Source: Proteobacteria bacterium UBA664 (GTDB taxonomy: Bacteria; Pseudomonadota; Gammaproteobacteria; UBA7966). Taken from it: DNA of 12,377 bases. Below the pieces are notes generated by a model, which saw nothing but the letters and a program-made list of their open reading frames with translations, was not told the DNA's origin and did not search any database. Each line of letters opens with the position of its first letter. Within the stretch, counting starts at the first letter, position 1. Below, piece by piece: positions 1 to 10,013 of this stretch. Made by a program: the position numbers and the translations under genes. The stretch covers positions 1-12,377 of the forward strand of contig DBNU01000077.1 of the NCBI GenBank assembly GCA_002299125.1, given 5' to 3'.

Positions 1-3000
1 CTGCGGCTCGAGGCAGAGATCCCCGGAAGCGGGGGTGGCCGCCTGCACCTGCTGGCAGGCTGGTCCAGCGCTGGTCCCAAGGAGTGGTATGCCGAGGTCG
101 AGGATGTGGAGCTCGGCTACTTGCGGGACTGGCTGCCCGATCTGCCGGTCGATCTGCGCGGCCGCGCGGCGATTCAGCTCTGGGCGCCCAAGGCAACGGC
201 AGGGGCGGTTCCCTTGCCGCAAAACTTCCGTCTGCGCCTGCGCGAGTTGGCGCTCGCTGAACCCCTGTTCGATGACCTCCAGATCGCCGGCGAGCTGCAT
301 CTGGGTGAGAGCGGCAGGCCGCCCCTGCTGGGACTCGGGCCAGACGGTGAACCACCTCCGCTGGCGTTGCGGGCGCGCATCGAACGGGCCACCAGTCCTC
401 GCGGGCAGTGGCCTGAGGCAGAGGTCGCCCTGGCCATCGATGGCCCCCTCACCACCCCGGTCGGACTGCGCTTCGCGGCGGGCTTCCTGCGGCTGGACGA
501 CCTCGCGCCCATCCTGCTGCGCCAGCTCCCGCATCCGGACGGTAGTGAAGCCCTGCGTGGCGATCTCTCCGATCTGCGCCTGCACTGGCGACCGACACCC
601 GACGGCCTGCTGAAGGGCATCTGGCTGCGCGGCGACTTCGCCGGCTTTGGGCTGCGTCTGCCCACGCTGGCGTTGTCCACTCAACGGAGTGAAGGCCGGC
701 TGGCCCTGCAGGGCGGTCGCGGTCTCCTTTCCTTTCGGGCGGGCGGTGTGACGGCCACCGGGGCTGGTGAACTCAAGCTGGTGGAGATCCCGGCAGCGGA
801 TGCTGACCTTGGCTTCGACTTCAACGCGCAGGGCACCCGCATCACCCTGCATCGGCTCACCGCCGCGCATCCGGCCCTCGCCCTTGGCCTCAGCGGCACG
901 CTCGCCCTGCCCGCGCCCGGGAAGGCGAAGAACGCGGCGGACGATACGACCCCGTCTGGCGACTTCTTCTCGACGCTCGCGGCCACCCAGGCCGATCTCG
1001 AGCTGATGCTGGAACGCGGGGACTTCACCCGACTGCATGAGCTTCTGCCGGACCTGCCCGCACTGGCCCCGGCCCGGACCTGGCTGCGGGAGCGCCTGCT
1101 CGCTGGCCACCTCGTGCAGGGCCGCGGACTATTCCGTGGGAGCCTCGGCGGCTGGCCCCATGCCGACGCCTCGGGTCATTCCGAACTCCAGTTGGATGTG
1201 CAGGGCGGGCGCCTGCTGTTTCATCCCGAGTGGCCGGTAGCCGAGGACATCGACGCTCGGCTGGAGCTGCGGGGTGCGGCCCTCGGCATCACGGGGCACA
1301 AGGCACGCCTGCTGGACGTACGCCTGCTGGAAGGCACGGGGGCACTGGCCGACGTGCGGGCTCAGGCGCCGAGATTGCAGCTCGACATGCGCCTCGCGGC
1401 GACGGGGCCCGCTACCCGGCGACTGCTCAACGAAAGTCCGCTGCGCGAGGGTCCCGGCCGACGCCTCGCACGAGTGAACGTCACCGGAACCCTCGATTAC
1501 GCCCTGACACTCGATGTCCCGCTTCATCCCGGCCCGCTCACCGGCGTAACGGGCGAGGTGCGCTTTGCCGGCAATGCCCTCGATGTCGGCGGCGGGATGG
1601 GGCTCACCCACCTGCGTGGTGCCTTGCCCTTCACCCGCGACGACTGGGGCGGCGGATCACCACTCGAGGCCCGCTACGCCGGTCTGCCGGTACGGGTCAC
1701 GGCCGGTGGCGTTCCGGTCGCGGCCGGTGGCGGCACCCGGATCGGCATCGAGGGAAGCGCCAACCGCGATTTCATCAAGGCCCGGATGGCCGATCACGCA
1801 GACGTGGTGAATGCCTTCCTGGTCGACCATGACCTCTGGCCGCTGATCACCGGGGAAACCCCCTTCACCGCCCGCATCTTCATCCCACCGCAAGAGGCCG
1901 CGCGCGCAGCCGAACGCCGGGGTGAACGCCCGGTCGAGACGATGCTGCGCATCGATAGCACGCTCGCCGGTCTCGCCATCAACCTGCCGGCGCCGCTCGG
2001 CAAGCTGGCGGCGACGGACAGCCCGCTGGTGGTCGAAATGGGCCTCGATGATGCGCCCCCGCTGCGCGTGGTGCAGGTGCGCCTCGGGGAGACCACCACC
2101 CAGGTGCACCTGCGGCGGCCGCGTGCCGAAGGTCCGCGGCTCTTCGCAGGTGCGGGGGTGCGCCTCGGTGAAGGGGACCTCTTCATGCCGGATCGACCAG
2201 TCGTCGCGGTGCGCGGGACGCTGCCGGAACTCAGTCTGACGGCGTGGAAGCTGCTGCTGGAGGAAGAAGAGGCGCGGCAAGGCGAGGACGCGGGGCCGGA
2301 TCTGGACCTCGACTTCCGCACTGGGGAACTGGCCGCCTTCGGCCAGCGCTTCCGCGACCTCCACGTCAGCGGTCGTCGTGACAACGGCGGTTGGTCCCTC
2401 GCCCTTGCTTCACCCGACGCCGACGGACGCATCAACTGGCCGCGCGGCGGCGGCACCGCGACCTTCGAGTTCCGCCGCCTCGCGCTCACGCCCGACCCCG
2501 TGGCACCACAAGCCGAGGCCACGCAACCGGCGGCCCTGCCGGCGATCGCGGGCGCGGTGGACGACTTCCACTACGCCGGCAACGCCCTCGGGCGTATGCG
2601 AATGTCTACCCATCCGCTACCCGATGGCAGTGGGCTCGCGCTCGAGCAGTTGCAGTTCGAGAGCGAGCGCTTCCGAGCGAACGCCTCGGGTCAGTGGCTG
2701 GCACGCGGGCTTAGCCAGCGCTCGGTCTTCCGTATCGAGGTCAATGCCCCCGACCTGCGCCAACTGCTGGCGAGCTTCGGTTACGCCACCGGCGCCGTCG
2801 AGGGCGGGGCGACCCGCATGGTGATCGATGCCCGTTGGCCGGGCCCGCCGGACGCCTTCCGGCTCGAGAAGCTCTCCGGGGAAATGACACTCGAACTCGG
2901 CAAGGGGCGACTCATGGACGTGGACCCGGCGGCCGGACGCCTGTTCGGCCTGTTGAGCCTGCAAACGTTGCCGCGCCGGCTGGCCCTGGATTTCGGCGAT

Positions 3001-3399
3001 CTTTTCCTCGAGGGCTTCGCCTTCGACCGCATCAAGGGCACCTTCCGGCTGGAGGCCGGCAATGCCCATACCGAGGACCTGAAGATGCAGGGCCCGGCCG
3101 CGGAGGTGCTGGTGACCGGGCGCACCGGGCTCGCCAGCCGGGACTACGACCAACGGGTGCGGGTCAAGCCGGCCCTGTCCGGGGCCCTGCCAGTGGCCGG
3201 TGCCATCTTCGGGCCGGTCGGGATCGGCATCGGTGCTGCGGTGTATCTTGGCCAGCGCATCTTCCGCGAGATCCCCGATGCCATCGATCGGTTGTTCGCC
3301 CGTCACTACACCATCACCGGCCCATGGACCGATCCCGTCATCACGGAAGTCGACAACGCCAGACCCAGAGGACGCAACGCCGGTGCTGCCGGCAACTGA
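1..3399 (+). CDS. yhdP: YhdP family AsmA-like phospholipid transport protein, 5'-truncated by the window edge
   Basis: The frame is open from base 1 to the TGA at 3397-3399 (1132 codons), so the true start lies upstream; the GTG at 106 is internal. The C-terminal ~150 residues carry the most recognisable YhdP block: LLSLQTLPRRLALDF, then FDRIKGTFRLEAGNAHTEDL, GRTGLASRDYDQ, a glycine-rich hydrophobic stretch (LPVAGAIFGPVGIGIGAA, about residues 1063-1080) and the ending YTITGPWTDPVI. The rest is a long beta-rich, AsmA-like repeat protein without other motifs. E. coli YhdP is about 1266 residues, so roughly 130 N-terminal residues, including the inner-membrane anchor, are probably missing. Known for the family: YhdP, TamB and YdbH bridge the envelope and move phospholipid from the inner to the outer membrane. 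In E. coli the gene sits near rng and tldD; here nudJ follows after 85 bases. Family assignment is secure; transport function is inferred. Confidence 0.93.
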   Translation: MRLEAEIPGSGGGRLHLLAGWSSAGPKEWYAEVEDVELGYLRDWLPDLPVDLRGRAAIQLWAPKATAGAVPLPQNFRLRLRELALAEPLFDDLQIAGELHLGESGRPPLLGLGPDGEPPPLALRARIERATSPRGQWPEAEVALAIDGPLTTPVGLRFAAGFLRLDDLAPILLRQLPHPDGSEALRGDLSDLRLHWRPTPDGLLKGIWLRGDFAGFGLRLPTLALSTQRSEGRLALQGGRGLLSFRAGGVTATGAGELKLVEIPAADADLGFDFNAQGTRITLHRLTAAHPALALGLSGTLALPAPGKAKNAADDTTPSGDFFSTLAATQADLELMLERGDFTRLHELLPDLPALAPARTWLRERLLAGHLVQGRGLFRGSLGGWPHADASGHSELQLDVQGGRLLFHPEWPVAEDIDARLELRGAALGITGHKARLLDVRLLEGTGALADVRAQAPRLQLDMRLAATGPATRRLLNESPLREGPGRRLARVNVTGTLDYALTLDVPLHPGPLTGVTGEVRFAGNALDVGGGMGLTHLRGALPFTRDDWGGGSPLEARYAGLPVRVTAGGVPVAAGGGTRIGIEGSANRDFIKARMADHADVVNAFLVDHDLWPLITGETPFTARIFIPPQEAARAAERRGERPVETMLRIDSTLAGLAINLPAPLGKLAATDSPLVVEMGLDDAPPLRVVQVRLGETTTQVHLRRPRAEGPRLFAGAGVRLGEGDLFMPDRPVVAVRGTLPELSLTAWKLLLEEEEARQGEDAGPDLDLDFRTGELAAFGQRFRDLHVSGRRDNGGWSLALASPDADGRINWPRGGGTATFEFRRLALTPDPVAPQAEATQPAALPAIAGAVDDFHYAGNALGRMRMSTHPLPDGSGLALEQLQFESERFRANASGQWLARGLSQRSVFRIEVNAPDLRQLLASFGYATGAVEGGATRMVIDARWPGPPDAFRLEKLSGEMTLELGKGRLMDVDPAAGRLFGLLSLQTLPRRLALDFGDLFLEGFAFDRIKGTFRLEAGNAHTEDLKMQGPAAEVLVTGRTGLASRDYDQRVRVKPALSGALPVAGAIFGPVGIGIGAAVYLGQRIFREIPDAIDRLFARHYTITGPWTDPVITEVDNARPRGRNAGAAGN

Positions 3400-3473
3400 T
3401 GGGGTGGTGTGGCCGAAGGTCAAGGCACATTCCGGTTCGGATGACACCGCGCCCTGCCCGCCCGTGGACCATC

Positions 3474-3477
3474 AGGA
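3474..3477 (+). promoter_or_regulatory. Ribosome binding site of nudJ
   Basis: AGGA lies 7 bases before the ATG at 3485. It decides the start: the frame stays open much further upstream inside yhdP, but only this ATG has both a Shine-Dalgarno and the expected distance to the Nudix fold (residues LPRIAVAAVIERDGRY follow directly). Confidence 0.6.
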
Positions 3478-3484
3478 CCTGCAC

Positions 3485-3937
3485 ATGCCGACAGACCTAC
3501 CCCGCATTGCCGTCGCCGCCGTCATCGAACGGGACGGCCGCTATCTGATCGTCGAGGAGGATGACCTCGGTCGGACCGTCCTCAACCAGCCCTCCGGCCA
3601 CCTGGAGCACGGCGAATCGATCATCGACGGTGTACTGCGGGAGGTGCTGGAGGAGACCGGCTGGGAGTTTGCACCCGAGGCCCTGCTCGGCGTCTACCGG
3701 TTGGCGCTGCCGGCCCGAAATACCACCTTCGTGCGCCTGTGTTTCTGCGGTCGGGCAACGCAGCACCATCCGGAACGCCCTCTCGATACCGGCATCCACG
3801 CCGCCCACTGGCTGTCGCGGCAGGCGCTGGAGGCCGAAGGCAGTCGCCGCCTGCGCAGTCCGCTCGTGCTCGCATCAATCGCGGATTACGAGTCCGGGCG
3901 CCGGTTCCCGCTCGATTTGCTGCGCGACTTCGCCTGA
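3485..3937 (+). CDS. nudJ: NudJ-type Nudix hydrolase (phosphatase)
   Basis: 150 residues, close to E. coli NudJ (about 153). The complete Nudix box spans residues 38-60: G38, E44, R52-E53, E56-E57, G59, W60, fitting GX5EX7REUXEEXGU. NQPSGHLE just before and inside the box, and the C-terminal LRSPLVLASIADYESGRRFPLD, resemble E. coli NudJ specifically. Known for NudJ: hydrolysis of nucleoside tri- and diphosphates and of the thiamine precursor HMP-PP to HMP-P; a cytosolic enzyme needing a divalent metal. The stop is 4 bases before the first possible mnmA ATG, and the nudJ-mnmA order is the same as in E. coli, so the two are almost certainly one transcription unit. Why these genes stay together is not explained by their known chemistry. 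The start is chosen for its AGGA site. Confidence 0.92.
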   Translation: MPTDLPRIAVAAVIERDGRYLIVEEDDLGRTVLNQPSGHLEHGESIIDGVLREVLEETGWEFAPEALLGVYRLALPARNTTFVRLCFCGRATQHHPERPLDTGIHAAHWLSRQALEAEGSRRLRSPLVLASIADYESGRRFPLDLLRDFA

Positions 3938-3941
3938 GTCG

Positions 3942-5063
3942 ATGGGTCCCGGAATGGGCAGACGGGAGATGTCGCCCGGCGGACCGGTGATCGTGGGGCT
4001 CTCCGGCGGCGTGGATTCGGCCGTCGCGGCCGCCCTGCTCGGGCGGGCCGGCGTCGCGGCACGGGCCCTGTTCATGAAGAACTGGGAGGACGACGATCAC
4101 GCGGAGTACTGTGCCTCTGCGGCAGACCTCATCGATGCGGTGGCCGTAGCCGAGCGGCTGGACATCGAGATTGATCAGGTCAACTTCGCCGCCGCCTATC
4201 GCGAGCGGGTGTTCCAGCGCTTTCTCGCGGAGTACGCCGCCGGCCGCACCCCGAACCCCGATATTCTCTGCAACAGCGAGATCAAGTTCGCTGCCTTTCT
4301 CGACTGCGCCCTCGCCCGCGGGGCCGAGCGCATCGCCACCGGTCACTACGCGCGCACCGTACGCTGGCGCGGCCACCATTGGCTGCTGAAGGGCATCGAC
4401 GCAACCAAGGATCAGAGCTACTTCCTGCACCGACTGAACCAGTCCCAGCTCGCGCTGAGCCTGTTCCCGCTGGGGCAGCGCGAGAAGCAGGAGGTGCGGC
4501 GCCTGGCCCGCGAACTCGCCCTGCCGGTGGCGGAAAAGCCGGACTCCACCGGGATCTGCTTCATCGGCGAACGCCCGTTGCGAGACTTCCTCGCGCGTTA
4601 CCTTTCCGCGAGACCTGGCCCGATTGAGGATCTGCAAGGCCGTGTGCTGGGCACACATCTGGGGTTGCACGGCTACACCCTCGGTCAACGGGAGGGGCTG
4701 GGGATCGGCGGCCAGGCAGGTGGCAGCGGCGAGCCCTGGTATGTCGTGGACAAGGACCTCGCACGTGACGCGCTCATCGTCGCCCAGGGCACGGGACATC
4801 CCCGGCTGTACTGTCGCGCGCTCGCGGCCATCGATCCGCACTGGATCGTCGAGCCACCGCCGGCGGGCTTCGCCTGCTCGGCCAAGGTGCGCTACCGCCA
4901 GCCGGATCAGGCCTGCCGCATCGAAGTGGTGGACGCGGCGCGACTCGTCGTACGCTTCGCCGTGCCGCAGCGCGCCGTCACACCGGGACAGTCGGTGGTG
5001 TTCTATGCCGGTGAGCTCTGCCTCGGTGGTGCCGTCATCAGCGAGCGGCTCGAACGGCTATAG
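3942..5063 (+). CDS. mnmA: tRNA-specific 2-thiouridylase MnmA
   Basis: 373 residues from the first ATG (E. coli 368). MnmA adds sulfur to C2 of wobble uridine 34 in tRNA-Lys, -Glu and -Gln using ATP and a persulfide relayed by IscS and the Tus proteins. Visible motifs: the PP-loop SGGVDS at residues 21-26 (ATP binding and adenylation), FMKNWEDDDHAEYC, GRTPNPDILCN with catalytic Cys110, ATGHYAR, KDQSYFL, and DSTGICFIGER with the second catalytic Cys206, then LGQREGLGIGG and EPWYVVDKD, ending with the beta-barrel RYRQ and VTPGQSVVFY elements. Everything needed for activity is present. Start is uncertain: ATGs at 3942, 3954 and 3969 are in frame and none has a good Shine-Dalgarno (GGGAG directly abuts 3969); coupling to the nudJ stop at 3937 favours 3942. 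Its 3' end faces the Uma2 gene 22 bases away with no obvious terminator hairpin between them. Confidence 0.96.
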   Translation: MGPGMGRREMSPGGPVIVGLSGGVDSAVAAALLGRAGVAARALFMKNWEDDDHAEYCASAADLIDAVAVAERLDIEIDQVNFAAAYRERVFQRFLAEYAAGRTPNPDILCNSEIKFAAFLDCALARGAERIATGHYARTVRWRGHHWLLKGIDATKDQSYFLHRLNQSQLALSLFPLGQREKQEVRRLARELALPVAEKPDSTGICFIGERPLRDFLARYLSARPGPIEDLQGRVLGTHLGLHGYTLGQREGLGIGGQAGGSGEPWYVVDKDLARDALIVAQGTGHPRLYCRALAAIDPHWIVEPPPAGFACSAKVRYRQPDQACRIEVVDAARLVVRFAVPQRAVTPGQSVVFYAGELCLGGAVISERLERL

Positions 5064-5085
5064 ATCCCCCACCGCCGATCAACGC

Positions 5086-5712
5086 CTACGGAGTGTCGAG
5101 CCAGAGCTCCGCCAGATCGAGCGACAACGCCGCGAAGGGCTCGATGCCCACGACCTCGCCATCGACGTGAGTGGCCACCAGCAGCCAGCCCGCGGGGCTC
5201 GCCCGCAAGACCTCGATGCAGCGGGAGAGCGGATTCACCAGCCACACATGGCCCACGCCCTGCGCGCGGTAACGCTCGAGCTTCAGGCGCCGATCGAGGC
5301 GCTCGGTGCTGGGCGAAAGCACCTCGCAGAGCCAGTCCGGGGCCAGTTCGAACCAGGGGACATTGGCGATGACCGGCATGCGCTCGCGCCGCCAGCCGGC
5401 CAGATCCGGCACCAGTACATCGGCCCCGAAGTGCAGCTCCGGCTCATACAGGATCCACCAGCCGCCGGGCGGCCCGCCTTCGCGACCACCACGACGGGCG
5501 AAGGCACCGAACAGAAAGGCACCAACGGCCGAGGCCGCCAGGGCATGCGGACTCGCCGGCCTGGCCTGCGCATACAGCGTGCCGTCGATGAGCTCACCGA
5601 CGTAACGCTCCGGCAGTGCCTCGAGGTCGGCATAGGTGGCCTGGCCGGGCAGTGGCAGTTCGAGGGTGTCGCTCATGGGGGGCATCTCGCACTGCGTGGC
5701 GGGGGCGGACAT
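5086..5712 (-). CDS. Uma2 family (DUF820) putative PD-(D/E)XK nuclease-fold protein
   Basis: 208 residues from the ATG at 5710-5712; in-frame ATGs at 5683-5685 and 5674-5676 are alternatives (MSDTLELP), and no Shine-Dalgarno clearly decides. Family signatures in order: GELIDGTLYAQ (E40), PDLAGW (D103), PDWLCEVLSPST (E130), a displaced lysine in RRLKLERYRAQGV (K144) and HVWLVNP. These match the Uma2/DUF820 fold, related to restriction endonucleases; the acidic residues and lysine of the putative active site are present. Biological role is unknown for most members, which are typically dispersed single genes, abundant in cyanobacteria and some purple bacteria. Here it is a lone minus-strand gene between mnmA (convergent) and acnA (divergent, 227 bases between starts), consistent with an insertion into a housekeeping neighbourhood. 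No partner gene suggests a toxin-antitoxin or restriction role. Confidence 0.88.
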   Translation of the reverse strand: MSAPATQCEMPPMSDTLELPLPGQATYADLEALPERYVGELIDGTLYAQARPASPHALAASAVGAFLFGAFARRGGREGGPPGGWWILYEPELHFGADVLVPDLAGWRRERMPVIANVPWFELAPDWLCEVLSPSTERLDRRLKLERYRAQGVGHVWLVNPLSRCIEVLRASPAGWLLVATHVDGEVVGIEPFAALSLDLAELWLDTP

Positions 5713-5763
5713 GGCTCAAGCGCTCTCCAAGCATAGGTGGGGCAGTATGAGAGCGCAGCCCGA

Positions 5764-5776
5764 CGCGGTTACCGCG
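5764..5776. repeat. 13-bp inverted repeat in the Uma2-acnA divergent intergenic region
   Basis: CGCGGT and ACCGCG arms separated by a single T. It lies 51 bases upstream of the Uma2 start and 163 upstream of the acnA start. It could be an operator, but short palindromes are common in GC-rich DNA; nothing identifies a binding protein. Confidence 0.25.
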
Positions 5777-5891
5777 CCCTTCGCCCCGGATCGGGCAACC
5801 GGCACAGAAACCGGGACGAGGAGGCAGGAGATCGCCCCCCGGGGGCACGACTCGTGCTGCGCCGCCCTACCGCCCCGGTGCCCGGCTCGCG

Positions 5892-5897
5892 CATAAT
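5892..5897 (+). promoter_or_regulatory. Possible -10 element for acnA
   Basis: CATAAT in otherwise very GC-rich sequence, 42 bases before the acnA ATG, giving a predicted leader of about 35 bases. The -35 position (around 5869-5874) is not recognisable, so this is a weak call based on local AT content and placement. Confidence 0.3.
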
Positions 5898-5929
5898 CCG
5901 GCGCCCCGTCCGTGGCCTGTGCCCCACCC

Positions 5930-5933
5930 GGAG
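5930..5933 (+). promoter_or_regulatory. Ribosome binding site of acnA
   Basis: GGAG, 6 bases before the ATG at 5940. It selects this ATG over the in-frame GTG at 5919, which would add 7 residues with no family support. Confidence 0.75.
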
Positions 5934-5939
5934 ACCTCC

Positions 5940-8600
<2,661 letters not shown>

Positions 8601-8613
8601 GCGGTCGTCATGC

Positions 8614-8643
8614 GCCTGCCCTCGCCTGCGTGCGAGGGCAGGC
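8614..8643 (+). terminator. Perfect hairpin after acnA, probable terminator
   Basis: Arms GCCTGCCCTCGC (8614-8625) and GCGAGGGCAGGC (8632-8643) pair perfectly over 12 bp with a 6-base loop, starting 13 bases after the acnA stop. There is no following U tract (ATTCC follows), so it is not a textbook intrinsic terminator; it may act as an mRNA 3'-end stabiliser or a U-less terminator. It also covers the alternative blc ATG at 8610, arguing against that start. Confidence 0.6.
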
Positions 8644-8653
8644 ATTCCGCGCA

Positions 8654-8685
8654 CGGCTTGCAGCCGGGAACATCGGCTGTCCCGG
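8654..8685 (+). promoter_or_regulatory. Overlapping, mutually exclusive hairpins in the blc upstream region
   Basis: The strand AGCCG (8662-8666) can pair with CGGCT before it (8654-8658) or, as CAGCCG (8661-8666), with CGGCTG after it (8674-8679). The overlapping CCGGGA (8664-8669) pairs with TCCCGG (8680-8685). All arms are perfect but only 5-6 bp. The region is 15-46 bases before the blc ATG. Whether it is in a transcript is unknown. Confidence 0.25.
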
Positions 8686-8699
8686 TGGGTCTCCGGGCC

Positions 8700-9290
8700 A
8701 TGACTTTTATCTCCGGTCGTTGGCGATCGCGCCTTGTTCTGCTCCCACTGCTTGCAGGCCTCGGGGCCTGCGCCACACATCCGCCCATCGAACGGGTTTC
8801 AGAGGTGGACCTCGATCGTTTCATGGGCGATTGGTATGTGATCGCGCACATACCGACCTTCATCGAGACCGAGGCCGAAGACGCCATCGAGCGTTACGAG
8901 CTCAACCCGGATGGCAGCATCGCCACCACCTTCTCCTTCCGCGAAGGCGCGCCGGACGCTGAGCGCACGGTCTACCACGCCACCGGTTTCGTACGACCTG
9001 GTACCGGTAATGCGGTGTGGGACATGCAGTTCATCTGGCCCTTCCGCGCGGAGTACATCGTCGGCCGACTCGATCCGGACTACCAACACGTGGTCATCGT
9101 GCGCAGCGCCCGAGACTATGTCTGGGTGATGGCGCGTACGCCCACGCTGTCCGAGGCCGACCTGGGGATGCTCACCGACTGGCTCGTCACCCAGGGTTAC
9201 GACCTGACCGGTCTGCGACGCGTGCCGCATGGAGGAACGGCGGCACCGGCACCCGTTGCGGCAGGTTCAGGCACCGACGCTGAGCGCTGA
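8700..9290 (+). CDS. blc: Outer-membrane lipocalin lipoprotein, Blc family
   Basis: 196 residues from the ATG at 8700. An N-terminal lipoprotein signal is clear: basic residues (GRWRSR), a hydrophobic run (LVLLPLLAG) and lipobox LGAC with Cys24; Ala at +2 predicts outer-membrane sorting. The mature part is a bacterial lipocalin: DLDRFMGDWYVIAHIP (the GxW motif), TATYS-like IERYELNPDGS, the strand WPFRAEYIVGRLDPDYQHVVIVRSARDYVWVMARTP split over the barrel, and the closing helix. Family role: binding of lysophospholipids or fatty acids and envelope maintenance, often stationary-phase or stress induced in E. coli. The Ala/Pro/Gly-rich tail after GLRRVPHGG is longer than in E. coli Blc and overlaps the end of the convergent transporter gene by 24 bp. 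An upstream in-frame ATG at 8610 would bury the signal peptide and lies at the acnA hairpin, so it is rejected. No strong Shine-Dalgarno is visible. Confidence 0.93.
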   Translation: MTFISGRWRSRLVLLPLLAGLGACATHPPIERVSEVDLDRFMGDWYVIAHIPTFIETEAEDAIERYELNPDGSIATTFSFREGAPDAERTVYHATGFVRPGTGNAVWDMQFIWPFRAEYIVGRLDPDYQHVVIVRSARDYVWVMARTPTLSEADLGMLTDWLVTQGYDLTGLRRVPHGGTAAPAPVAAGSGTDAER

Positions 9291-10013
9291 CAGTCCCTGC
9301 CGGGCGATGATCGCGCGCCCGAGGTAAATGGCCGGAGTCAGCAGCACGGCCAGTACGAACTTCAGCACGTAACCGGTCAAGGCGATCTGCAGCACGTGTG
9401 CAGCAGCGAGTACCGGCTGCCCGAGTAATGCGGGCAGGATGCTGAAATAGAGCCAGGTGACTACGAGGCTGTCGAAAAGCTGCGAGATGACCGTGCTGCC
9501 CGTGGCGCGTAACCAGATGTGCCGCCCGCCGGTCAACTGCTTGAACACGCCAAAGAGAAAGACATCCAACAGGCCACCGAGCAGGAAGGCGAGGACCGAG
9601 GCCACGTACATCAGGCTCGCCGAGCCGAAGACCACCTCGAAGCTCGCGGCATCCGCCGTGCCCGGTACCCCTTCAAGGATCGGCAATGCACGTGCCGCTG
9701 CGACCAGAAGCCAGGCGAGACAGGCCATCAGAAAGGCGAGGTACACCACCCGCCGGGTGGCGTGCCGACCGTAGTACTCGTTCAGCAGATCGGTGAGCAC
9801 GAAGGTGATCGGGAAGGCGAGCATCCCGGCGGTATGCTCGACCGGCAGGCTGCCGAGCGCGCCCAGCGGCAGCTCGAAGCGAAACAGCTTCACCCCGATC
9901 ATGTTCGCCACGACCAGCGCCGTCGCGTAGAGACAGGCGCCCGCGACGTAGATCGCGACGGCAGGATCGGCTACCCGGCGATCAGTGGAAGGCGTGGCTG
10001 GTGCCGGCAACAA
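9267..10013 (-). CDS. yhhQ: Queuosine precursor transporter, YhhQ/VUT family
   Basis: About 248 residues if read from TTG at 10011-10013 (E. coli YhhQ 221). A polytopic membrane protein of the COG1738/Vut_1 family: hydrophobic segments at YVAGACLYATALVVANMIGV, LAFPITFVLTDLLNEYYG (the family signature), VVYLAFLMACLAWLLVAAA, ASVLAFLLGGLLDVFLFGVF, TVISQLFDSLVVTWLYF and YVLKFVLAVLLTPAIYLG. Known role: uptake of queuosine precursors (preQ0/preQ1) across the inner membrane. There is no ATG or GTG before the first membrane helix; the frame runs back through the EAL gene in a non-coding-like Arg/Ser/Pro-rich translation. The best start is one of two adjacent TTG codons (10011-10013 or 10008-10010) behind GGAGGCGGAG, which puts the start about 30 bases inside the EAL gene and suggests translational coupling. 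Its stop lies within the end of blc. A preQ0 versus preQ1 preference cannot be read from sequence. Confidence 0.9.
   Translation of the reverse strand: MLPAPATPSTDRRVADPAVAIYVAGACLYATALVVANMIGVKLFRFELPLGALGSLPVEHTAGMLAFPITFVLTDLLNEYYGRHATRRVVYLAFLMACLAWLLVAAARALPILEGVPGTADAASFEVVFGSASLMYVASVLAFLLGGLLDVFLFGVFKQLTGGRHIWLRATGSTVISQLFDSLVVTWLYFSILPALLGQPVLAAAHVLQIALTGYVLKFVLAVLLTPAIYLGRAIIARQGLSALSVGA

Noticed and set aside
3621..4841. 406-codon minus-strand open frame antisense to nudJ and mnmA
   Set aside because: It lies opposite two confidently identified genes and its translation is Arg/Gly-rich low-information sequence.
5835..5845. C/G-run palindrome before acnA as a regulatory hairpin
   Set aside because: It is a simple homopolymer pair with no room for a loop unless outer bases are used; no evidence for function.
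8610..8699. Longer blc start at ATG 8610
   Set aside because: It would place 30 non-signal residues before the lipoprotein signal and begins at the acnA hairpin.
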